Shown: positions 25,494 through 32,138 of the stretch, piece by piece | Position numbering within the stretch: position 1 is the first letter of the stretch | Layout of the letters: every line of letters begins with the position of its first letter | Source: Bacteroidota bacterium | GTDB lineage: Bacteria; Bacteroidota; Bacteroidia; Chitinophagales; Chitinophagaceae | DNA: 64,000 nt | Assembly (NCBI GenBank): GCA_023386555.1 | Contig: JAEWJK010000009.1 | Span: forward strand, 124,001 to 188,000 | Reading direction: 5' to 3' | The notes under the pieces: generated by a model | What the model was told of the DNA's origin: nothing | Seen by the model: the letters and a program-made list of their open reading frames with translations, nothing else | Databases searched by the model: none | Position numbers and translations under genes: made by a program

Positions 25494-25901
25494 ATGGAGA
25501 AAGTGATAAATATTTTATTGGTAGAGGATGATCAATTAGATGTGATAGACATCAGAAGATCGTTGGATAAAATGAAAATATTTTATCAGTTACATACTGC
25601 AAAGAATGGAGAGGAAGCCCTGGAATTACTTAAGAACGATAATGCCATCAGGCCTGATGTTGTTTTAATTGATATAAATATGCCGAAGATGAACGGTATT
25701 GAGTTCTTAACAGCTTTAAGAAATGATAAAAAGCTAAGTGACCTCAAATGTTTTATTATTACTACATCTGATGAAAAAGTTGACAGGGAATCAGCAGCTC
25801 AGTTAGGTGTATCGGGTTATATAATAAAACCTCTTAAATTAAATAATGCTACTTCATTAGACGCATTTAACCTAATGATTGATCTGATGAATATGAAATA
25901 G
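25494..25901 (+). CDS. CheY-like single-domain response regulator
   Basis: A 135-residue receiver domain with no output domain, started at ATG 25494 (MEKVINILLVEDDQLDVIDI). The phospho-acceptor is Asp60 ('VVLIDINMPKMNG'), the acidic pocket is Glu11-Asp12-Asp13, and the conserved Thr91 and Lys112 ('YIIKPL') are present. The extended loop spacing is typical of Rcp1-type receivers that follow phytochrome-like or CHASE kinases. The immediately upstream kinase is the obvious partner. Output is likely by protein-protein contact. Confidence 0.93.
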   Translation: MEKVINILLVEDDQLDVIDIRRSLDKMKIFYQLHTAKNGEEALELLKNDNAIRPDVVLIDINMPKMNGIEFLTALRNDKKLSDLKCFIITTSDEKVDRESAAQLGVSGYIIKPLKLNNATSLDAFNLMIDLMNMK

Positions 25902-25967
25902 CAACAGCTGTTATAGATGCAGATAACATTAGCCTGTATCTTTACCTCCTACACAAAATATTGTATT

Positions 25968-26855
25968 ATGAAATGGAAAGTTTTTTTAGGTGTACTTATC
26001 ATCACACCCTTTATGTTTTCCTGCGTTAGTAACAAAAAGTTTAAATCGGTACTGGCAGACTATGATACATTAAGAGTTCAGTTCTTGACTATACAATCTA
26101 ATTTGCTTGATTGTAATAAAGACAAAGCATCACTTATGTTGCAACTGACCAATTCGGGAAAAGATAATGCAAGCTTAAATGCAAGAATCGCAGACCTGAA
26201 TAAGCAAATTGATTTTCTAAAAGAAAATAGTACCACAGTTCTGAAGCAATTGCAGGATTTATCTGTTGTCTCGGCTTCACAGGCAGAAAGCATCCGAAAA
26301 TCATTGGAGAATATCGGTGCAAAAGATGCCTATATCCAGGATCTTCAATCAGCATTGTCAAGAAAAGATTCTCTGAATATGGCTTTGGTGATGAATCTAA
26401 AAGGAGCTCTTGGAAACATTGATGATAAAGACATCAATATCAAAGTTGATAAGGGTGTAGTATACATTGATATTTCCGATAAGCTTCTATTTAAAAGTGG
26501 TAAGTATGAAATAACAGAGCCGGCTAAAGTAGTGCTTGGTAAAGTTGCCACTGTTTTAAAGAATCAACCAAATATTGAGTTTATGGTAGAAGGTCATACA
26601 GACAGTATTCCATACAAAAGCGGAGTGCTACTTGATAATTGGGATTTGAGCGTTAAACGTGCAACAACCGTTGTTCGGATGCTTCAAAAAGAGTATGGGC
26701 TAGATCCATCCAAAATGTCTGCAGCAGGCCGTGCTGATTATTTGCCAATTGCAACTAATCTAACTTCAGAGGGAAGAGCATTGAACAGACGAACAAGGAT
26801 CGTTATACTACCACAACTCGATCAGTTCCTAAAACTACTTGAACGTAAAGAATAA
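25968..26855 (+). CDS. OmpA family lipoprotein
   Basis: A 295-residue protein from the ATG at 25968. The signal peptide ends in a lipobox (PFMFSC), so Cys18 is expected to be lipidated. A long coiled-coil region (~30-130, 'LNARIADLNKQIDFLKENST') is followed by a C-terminal OmpA/MotB peptidoglycan-binding domain with 'DKLLFKSGKYEIT', 'FMVEGHTDSIPYKSG' and 'NRRTRIVILP'. It probably tethers the outer membrane to peptidoglycan. It sits 66 bp after the response regulator on the same strand, with a terminator after it. Confidence 0.9.
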   Translation: MKWKVFLGVLIITPFMFSCVSNKKFKSVLADYDTLRVQFLTIQSNLLDCNKDKASLMLQLTNSGKDNASLNARIADLNKQIDFLKENSTTVLKQLQDLSVVSASQAESIRKSLENIGAKDAYIQDLQSALSRKDSLNMALVMNLKGALGNIDDKDINIKVDKGVVYIDISDKLLFKSGKYEITEPAKVVLGKVATVLKNQPNIEFMVEGHTDSIPYKSGVLLDNWDLSVKRATTVVRMLQKEYGLDPSKMSAAGRADYLPIATNLTSEGRALNRRTRIVILPQLDQFLKLLERKE

Positions 26856-26860
26856 AAATG

Positions 26861-26886
26861 AAGCCGGTTTTTTACCGGCTTTTTTT
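26861..26886. terminator. terminator after the OmpA gene, overlapping the DUF4345 stop
   Basis: The stem AAGCCGGT (26861-26868) / ACCGGCTT (26874-26881) leads into a T-run to 26886. The convergent DUF4345 gene ends inside this T-run (stop at 26885-26887). Confidence 0.85.
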
Positions 26887-27295
26887 AATAAGCTGCTTTC
26901 AAATTCCTTTTTTTGAAAAAGAAAAGCACTAATGCAATTAGTGTAAAAAAAGATTCAATTGTAAGCCATTGAGTTCCGAAAGCACCGAGGCCCCCTTCAA
27001 CAAACATGGTAATAAGCCTGCTTACAGCATACATTCCCCAAAACAATGTTAGAAACATCAAGCCTTGCGAAATACTTTGCTTTGAGAGATAAATGATGAT
27101 TGTAATGATAGTAACTCCAACTCCACCATATACTCCACGAATAGAACTGTAAGCATCGGTATTACTGAGATTTACCTGTACTAGATTCATTACCTGTTGG
27201 GGATTGACAAAAGCCATGATACTAACAGATAAAATTGATAATACAGAAAGTGTAATAAAAGTAATTGAAAGGTAGTGTAGCAGTTTTGTTTTCAT
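26885..27295 (-). CDS. DUF4345 membrane protein
   Basis: A 136-residue protein with four membrane segments, starting MKTKLLHYLSITFITLSVLS. The pattern 'SSIRGVYGGVGVTIITIIIYL' with the RGxYGG core is characteristic of DUF4345. Function unknown. It lies 65 bp downstream of a Crp/Fnr-type regulator gene on the same strand, so it may belong to that regulator's operon. Confidence 0.8.
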   Translation of the reverse strand: MKTKLLHYLSITFITLSVLSILSVSIMAFVNPQQVMNLVQVNLSNTDAYSSIRGVYGGVGVTIITIIIYLSKQSISQGLMFLTLFWGMYAVSRLITMFVEGGLGAFGTQWLTIESFFTLIALVLFFFKKRNLKAAY

Positions 27296-27360
27296 GATTT
27301 ATAATTTAGATCACAAAAGTCAAACAGCTGTGAAAGATAAAAATTGGTTTTTACCAACTT

Positions 27361-27945
27361 CTATAATTTTACACTATTCATAAACTTACTGAAGTTAGTC
27401 GGATCAATACCTAGATAATTTGCCAGGTATTTTTGTGGTATCAATTGAAAAATGTGAGGACTTCTGCTAAAAAGCTTCCGTAATTTTTCTTCTGCAGTGA
27501 GTGATTGTATCTGTGCCAATCTTTCCAACACACCTGATAAAGCCAGCGACAAACCTTTATTCAACATTAATTCTATTGCAGGAAATTGAGTTCGTATTTC
27601 TTTTAATTCTGAATAGGTAGTACGAAGAAATGATGATGCAGACAACGTTTCATAATAATAATTCGATGGGTTTTGCAACATGAATGAATCAAGCACACCT
27701 CCAAAAGAATAAGGATAGGTGAATAGAATTGTTGCTTCTTTCCCTTGATCATCAACCGAGAACATTCTTTGAACTCCTTCTGTTATAAAATATAGGTATC
27801 GTTCTTTTTTTCCTGCAGCAGTGATGATTTGTTTTTTACTTACTGAATGAAGTTTGAATACATCAACAAAAGCATCCATTTCTTTTTGTTGTAATGGATG
27901 TATGGCTGAAGTGATCTTGATTAGTTGTTGAGCAGCATCATTCAT
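27361..27945 (-). CDS. Crp/Fnr family transcriptional regulator
   Basis: A 194-residue protein. The N-terminal cyclic-nucleotide-binding-like beta-barrel ('KQIITAAGKKERYLYFITEG', 'VDDQGKEATILFTYPYSFGG') is followed by a long dimerisation helix and a C-terminal helix-turn-helix with 'IPQKYLANYLGIDPTNFSKFM'. The Fnr-type cysteine cluster is absent, so it does not look like an oxygen sensor. Many Bacteroidota relatives act next to small membrane-protein genes like the DUF4345 gene beside it. Its target is unknown. Confidence 0.9.
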   Translation of the reverse strand: MNDAAQQLIKITSAIHPLQQKEMDAFVDVFKLHSVSKKQIITAAGKKERYLYFITEGVQRMFSVDDQGKEATILFTYPYSFGGVLDSFMLQNPSNYYYETLSASSFLRTTYSELKEIRTQFPAIELMLNKGLSLALSGVLERLAQIQSLTAEEKLRKLFSRSPHIFQLIPQKYLANYLGIDPTNFSKFMNSVKL

Positions 27946-28022
27946 AATTGCAAATTAATTAAACATTGAACACATGAGTAATTCAGGGCATTATGATTGT
28001 GGCTAGATATAAAAACAACATT

Positions 28023-28346
28023 ATGGTAAAAGCGTCATCAACAAAAAAGAAAAATAAGCTTGGTGTCAAGAATTCGCTGGTCAATAATATCAATGCAAAA
28101 AAGAAAAAAGGTACATCTAGGCCAAAGAAGAAATCTACTATATCCAAAGAGAGTTATGCTGATATGCAAAATAACTGGGGTAAGAAATCAGCTGCTAAGA
28201 AAAAGTCAGCAAAAAAATCCAGTTCGAAAAAGGCCGCTAAAAAATCATCTGCTAAAAAGAAATCAGCCTCAAAGAAAACTACTACAAAAAGAAAATCGGC
28301 TGTTAAGAAGAGTTCATCAAAAAAGAGATCAGCGAAGAAAGGATGA
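28023..28346 (+). CDS. lysine-rich histone-like protein
   Basis: A 107-residue protein from the ATG at 28023 (MVKASSTKKKNKLGVKNSL); an ATG at 27993 would add 10 residues. It is extremely basic: a short N-terminal motif, then 'ISKESYADMQNNWGKKSAAKKKS' (split at 28134-28207), then a tail of repeated KKS/KKA units ending KKRSAKKG. Composition resembles histone H1/Hc1-like DNA-binding proteins of bacteria; DNA binding is inference. A weak hairpin (28326-28331/28344-28349) and T-tract overlap its stop. Confidence 0.75.
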   Translation: MVKASSTKKKNKLGVKNSLVNNINAKKKKGTSRPKKKSTISKESYADMQNNWGKKSAAKKKSAKKSSSKKAAKKSSAKKKSASKKTTTKRKSAVKKSSSKKRSAKKG

Positions 28347-28347
28347 T

Positions 28348-29007
28348 CTATTTTTTCTTTTTAAAATCACCACGCTTCCAGGCCTGTATAAAATCGGCCC
28401 AAGCTGCTGGATTGAAGACCTGCATAGGTGGAGTTTGTCCAGCATAATACGCTTTGGCAGCCTGTGTTCTAAGTTGCTGACTTACTGCCTCACGACCATC
28501 ACGGGGTAATGATGAAACCAACACTCTTCGTTTTGCTTCATCATTATTCTTCCTGGCAATTTCCAACATATCATCCGGAACAGGTGTATTTACAAAATCT
28601 CTTTCAAATTGTTCCCTTGTTGGTCTTGATTTAATAATAGTGGCAGGTAAATAAGCAGTGTCGGATACTAATAATTGAACTAGGCTATATTGATTCTCTT
28701 CTAAGTTAGAAGGTATAGTGATGACCTTATCTTTAAAACCGATATAAGAAAACTGTATCTGGTCACCTTTCAAAACTGCAATAGAGAACACACCATATTC
28801 ATTCGTAAAAGTTCCTCTTCCTGTTCCAAGCACAACTACACTTGTACCGGGTAATCCTCTAAGACTATCTGCAGTCATAACAACCCCGTACAATTGTATA
28901 ACCGAATCAGATGATGGAGTAGTTGCATTCTTATTCGTTTGAGCTGATGCCTGAACCGAAAAAAACAGGAAGAATAGTATAATGGTATTTCGTAGAAGTT
29001 TTGCCAT
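28348..29007 (-). CDS. carboxypeptidase-like regulatory domain protein
   Basis: A 219-residue secreted protein started at ATG 29007 (MAKLLRNTIILFFLFFSVQASAQ); a TTG start 15 bp earlier is less likely. After the signal peptide comes one carboxypeptidase-D regulatory-like Ig domain (residues ~40-125; 'YGVVMTADSLRGLPGTSVVVL', 'GTFTNEYGVFSIAVLKGDQI'), like the N-terminal domain of SusC/TonB receptors but without a barrel. The C-terminal part ('REQFERDFVNTPVPDDMLEI') is uncharacterised. It is convergent with the lysine-rich gene, with one base between them. Confidence 0.8.
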   Translation of the reverse strand: MAKLLRNTIILFFLFFSVQASAQTNKNATTPSSDSVIQLYGVVMTADSLRGLPGTSVVVLGTGRGTFTNEYGVFSIAVLKGDQIQFSYIGFKDKVITIPSNLEENQYSLVQLLVSDTAYLPATIIKSRPTREQFERDFVNTPVPDDMLEIARKNNDEAKRRVLVSSLPRDGREAVSQQLRTQAAKAYYAGQTPPMQVFNPAAWADFIQAWKRGDFKKKK

Positions 29008-29105
29008 TCGATTGTTTCTCAAGTTACAGAATCAGCTTTACCGAAAGTGATATATGTAAAAAATTAAGCTTTCTTGTTTCGAAACAAAGTACGGCAGACA
29101 GTCTT

Positions 29106-29113
29106 TAACTTTG
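29106..29113 (+). promoter_or_regulatory. -7 element TAACTTTG of the Mrp gene
   Basis: An exact TAnnTTTG match 35 nt before the ATG at 29149. Confidence 0.45.
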
Positions 29114-29148
29114 CAACCAGACAGTTGACTTTAACAAAAACTTGCGTG

Positions 29149-30243
29149 ATGACAGAACAAGATATTTTAAAAGCTTTGAGTACTGTGAAAGAACCTGATC
29201 TTGGTAAAGATCTCGTTACACTTAACATGACAAAAGACATTAAGATCAATGGCAATGATGTATTCTTAACCATTATATTAAACACATTGGCCCATCCAAT
29301 GAAAGATACAATGGCAGCAGATGCCGAAACAGCTATTAAGGCTGCTGCTGAAAAACCTGTAAACGTGCATGTAAATTTCGCTGTAAATACCATTAATAGC
29401 AGGCAAGATAAAAAACAGTTGCTTCCCGGGATAAAAAATATTATTGCAGTAGTAAGTGGAAAGGGTGGAGTAGGAAAGAGTACTGTTGCTGCTAATCTTG
29501 CTTTAGCATTGAAAGAGGGAGGTGCAAGTGTTGGTTTGATGGATGCTGATATTTATGGTCCAAGTGTTCCAATAATGTTCGGATTAAGAGGTGAACGACC
29601 AATGATGAAAGATGTGAACGGAAAAGGAATGATCGTACCGATTGAACAATACGGCGTAAAAACATTGAGCATCGGTTATCTGGTTGATGAAAAGAATGCA
29701 GTGGTTTGGAGAGGTCCAATGGCAAGTTCAGCTATCAGGCAATTTGTAACAGATGTTGATTGGGGTGAACTTGATTATCTTGTAATAGACATGCCACCAG
29801 GTACAGGTGATATTCATTTAACAATAGTTCAAACAATCCCTGTAACCGGAGTTGTTGTAGTAACCACTCCACAGGAAGTTGCTTTGGCTGATGCGAAAAA
29901 AGCGATAGCCATGTTTGCACAAGCAAATGTGAAAGTGCCGATCATTGGTATTGTAGAAAATATGGCTTATTTCACACCGGAAGAATTACCAGATAATAAG
30001 TACTACATTTTTGGAAAAGAGGGTGGTAAAAAGTTAGCCGATGAATATGACCTGGCTTTCTTAGGTCAAATCCCATTAGTACAATCTATACGTGAAGGTG
30101 GTGATAAAGGTGTTCCTGCAATGGTGGGAAATGATAACGTCACCAAAAAGGCTTTTCGAGAATTTGCCAGTATGAGTGTAAGAAATATTTCTATTAGGAA
30201 TGCAAATCTTCCCAAGACAAGTGTTGTGGAAATAACTAGATAA
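29149..30243 (+). CDS. mrp: Mrp/NBP35-type iron-sulfur carrier ATPase
   Basis: A 364-residue protein. A DUF59/MIP18-like domain (residues 1-85, 'LSTVKEPDLGKDLVTLNM') is fused to a Mrp P-loop domain with deviant Walker A 'SGKGGVGKSTVAANLA' and 'MDADIYGPSVP', 'VIDMPPGTGDIHLTI'. I start at ATG 29149 (MTEQDILKAL); the longer upstream frame has no support. The CxxC motif that usually holds the bridging cluster in this family is absent: the equivalent stretch reads 'NMAYFTPEELPDNKYYIFG'. It may act as a cluster carrier by other means. Confidence 0.9.
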   Translation: MTEQDILKALSTVKEPDLGKDLVTLNMTKDIKINGNDVFLTIILNTLAHPMKDTMAADAETAIKAAAEKPVNVHVNFAVNTINSRQDKKQLLPGIKNIIAVVSGKGGVGKSTVAANLALALKEGGASVGLMDADIYGPSVPIMFGLRGERPMMKDVNGKGMIVPIEQYGVKTLSIGYLVDEKNAVVWRGPMASSAIRQFVTDVDWGELDYLVIDMPPGTGDIHLTIVQTIPVTGVVVVTTPQEVALADAKKAIAMFAQANVKVPIIGIVENMAYFTPEELPDNKYYIFGKEGGKKLADEYDLAFLGQIPLVQSIREGGDKGVPAMVGNDNVTKKAFREFASMSVRNISIRNANLPKTSVVEITR

Positions 30244-30267
30244 TATTGAACTACGAAGTAGCAATGT

Positions 30268-30308
30268 AAAAGGTGTCTGACGCTTTAAAGTGTCTGACAC
30301 CTTTTTTT
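30268..30308. terminator. terminator with repeated GTGTCTGAC
   Basis: The arms AAAAGGTGTC (30268-30277) and GACACCTTTT (30296-30305) form a stem, with T's following on the plus strand and A's on the left. GTGTCTGAC occurs twice inside. The hairpin serves Mrp and the convergent small gene. Confidence 0.85.
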
Positions 30309-30310
30309 AA

Positions 30311-30601
30311 CTAGTTTAACTGAAAGCAAGGAAATCTGAATAACTGTCCATCATACACAAACAATTCTTCGATCTCGTAATCCCAGTATTTGAACAAAGG
30401 AGACTTCATTAAATACTGATCTGCTTCTGTTTTTGTTTCTGCATTTATGGTTATCCATATTCGCTGACTTTCCATGCTCACAGCATACATATCTATCACA
30501 TCATTATTAATAAGATGATTTATATAGTTACGATGCAAAGGCACCAGACTCATGAACTCGTCATCTATCTGAAACAATATCTCCACCTGAAACTTTTTCA
30601 T
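30311..30601 (-). CDS. small ferredoxin-fold-like protein, unknown function
   Basis: A 96-residue protein. The layout 'FQVEILFQIDDEFMSLVPLHRNYINHLINN ... IWITINAETKTEADQYLMKSPLFKYWDYEIEELF' (30320-30600) resembles the dimeric alpha/beta barrel fold of YciI/muconolactone-isomerase-type proteins, so a small-molecule role is possible. It is unusual in having a strong Shine-Dalgarno (GGGAGG on the minus strand, 7 nt before the ATG). No reaction can be assigned. Confidence 0.7.
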   Translation of the reverse strand: MKKFQVEILFQIDDEFMSLVPLHRNYINHLINNDVIDMYAVSMESQRIWITINAETKTEADQYLMKSPLFKYWDYEIEELFVYDGQLFRFPCFQLN

Positions 30602-30666
30602 AACATATCCTCCCTTATAACATAGGTAAAACCAATGCCGTGCCTAAATGTTTGATGGGGAATTTG

Positions 30667-31941
30667 TTAGACAGTCCAGCTGACAATCTTGTTAGCAAAG
30701 GCTGAATTGTAGGGAGTTGTAATTCGAATGTAGTTATCTGTGTAGCCTTCCATCATCATATTCTTATTGTGGCCTTCAAACAACACTTTCCTGCTTTGCC
30801 CTTTATGTTGTTCAGTAAAGTATTGGTTCTTCATGTATGAAAGATTACGCAATGATTTATTACGTTCATGACGAACATTTACCGGAACTACAGGCTTTAT
30901 TGTTAAAGCATGTGTATTATCTCGCTCAGAATAAGTAAACACATGCAGGTAAGTTATATCGAGGTTATGGAGAAAGTCAAATGTATCTTTAAAATCATCA
31001 TCTGTTTCACCAGGAAAACCAACGATCACATCAACACCAATAGCACAATGCGGCATCAGTTGTTTAATGAGTTGCACTTTCTCAGCATATAATTCTCTCT
31101 TATACCTTCTTCTCATTAAACCTAATATCTTATTGCTTCCACTTTGCAGTGGAATATGAAAGTGCGGCATGAACTTGTTACTGTCTGCAACAAATTTGAT
31201 GATATCGTCTGTCAATAAATTCGGTTCGATAGAAGAGATGCGATAACGTTCTATGCCTCGCACTTTTTCAAGTGCCTGTATAAGATCAAAGAAATCTTCT
31301 TCATTTGTTCTATTGCCATCAGCACCTTTACCAAAATCACCAAGATTCACTCCGGTCAATACAATTTCCTTTACACCTTTTGCTGCAAGATCATAGGCAT
31401 GTTTCAAAACATTTTCAATACTATCACTCCTGCTTTTGCCTCTTGCCTGTGGAATAGTACAGAATGAACAGGTATAATCACAACCATCCTGCACTTTCAA
31501 AAAAGTACGGGTACGATCATTCAAAGAATATGATGCATTAAAACCGGAAACATCTTCAATATCACAGCTGGATATTTTAGTAGAATCTCCTTTGCTTAAT
31601 TCGGATAAGTGTTGTGCAAGGTTGAATTTCTCTTTCGCACCTAGCACCAAATCAACACCTGGTATCTCAGCAATTTCTTTAGGCTTTAACTGAGCATAAC
31701 AACCTGTGATCACCACCAGACTTTCCGGTGCTCTCCGCTGTATTCTTCTAACCAATTGCCTGCATTCTTTATCGGCATTGTCAGTAACTGAGCATGTATT
31801 AATTACATAAACGTCGGCATTGTCGTCAAACTCTTTCTTTTCAAATCCTTCGTTCTCCATCATTCTACTGATGGTGGAAGTTTCTGAGAAGTTGAGTTTG
31901 CAACCCAAAGTGTGAAATGCTACCGAACGCTTTTTTTGCAT
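30667..31941 (-). CDS. mtaB: tRNA t6A37 methylthiotransferase MtaB
   Basis: This 424-residue radical-SAM enzyme should convert N6-threonylcarbamoyladenosine 37 of tRNA to its 2-methylthio form. The N-terminal MTTase domain has three cluster cysteines ('FHTLGCKLNFSE', 'VINTCSVTDNADKECR', 'ITGCYAQLKP'). The radical-SAM core holds the CxxxCxxC in 'VQDGCDYTCSFCTIPQARG', and a C-terminal TRAM-like region follows. The sequence patterns fit MtaB rather than MiaB. A TATCTTTG -7 motif lies so close to the ATG that the mRNA may be leaderless. Confidence 0.95.
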   Translation of the reverse strand: MQKKRSVAFHTLGCKLNFSETSTISRMMENEGFEKKEFDDNADVYVINTCSVTDNADKECRQLVRRIQRRAPESLVVITGCYAQLKPKEIAEIPGVDLVLGAKEKFNLAQHLSELSKGDSTKISSCDIEDVSGFNASYSLNDRTRTFLKVQDGCDYTCSFCTIPQARGKSRSDSIENVLKHAYDLAAKGVKEIVLTGVNLGDFGKGADGNRTNEEDFFDLIQALEKVRGIERYRISSIEPNLLTDDIIKFVADSNKFMPHFHIPLQSGSNKILGLMRRRYKRELYAEKVQLIKQLMPHCAIGVDVIVGFPGETDDDFKDTFDFLHNLDITYLHVFTYSERDNTHALTIKPVVPVNVRHERNKSLRNLSYMKNQYFTEQHKGQSRKVLFEGHNKNMMMEGYTDNYIRITTPYNSAFANKIVSWTV

Positions 31942-31946
31942 GGCGG

Positions 31947-31954
31947 CAAAGATA
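31947..31954 (-). promoter_or_regulatory. -7 element TATCTTTG abutting the mtaB start
   Basis: TATCTTTG on the minus strand ends 5 nt before the mtaB ATG (31941). With the usual spacing the transcript would start at or next to the A of ATG, so a leaderless mRNA is plausible. Confidence 0.5.
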
Positions 31955-32030
31955 ACGAGAGTTAGTTTGGAGTTTACAGTTTAGGATTGACAAAAAGCGT
32001 TAACAGATTTTTGGGAGCAGAGGCCACTGC

Positions 32031-32071
32031 TACTATGAAGCTTTACTTGCGTCGCACTCTTGTACTTTCTG
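32031..32071 (+). repeat. dispersed intergenic repeat, short form (copy D)
   Basis: Bases 32039-32071 are identical to 17136-17168; the core is TTGCGTCGCACTCTTGTAC. Left of it, CTACTAT is shared as well. It lies between the PBP1A terminator and mtaB. Confidence 0.85.
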
Positions 32072-32085
32072 CTTATCTCTCAGCA

Positions 32086-32119
32086 ATAAAAAAAGGTCAT
32101 TTGGTTAAAAATGACCTTT
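32086..32119 (-). terminator. terminator after the PBP1A gene
   Basis: The stem AAAGGTCATT (32092-32101) / AATGACCTTT (32110-32119) is followed on the minus strand by a long T-tract. It lies 20 bp past the stop of the 32139-34634 gene. Confidence 0.9.
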
Positions 32120-32138
32120 AGATATATTAAAATAAACA

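Noticed and set aside
28190..28346. Lys-codon repeat region as a microsatellite without a gene
   Set aside because: It keeps frame across the whole 107-residue protein with a plausible start and stop.
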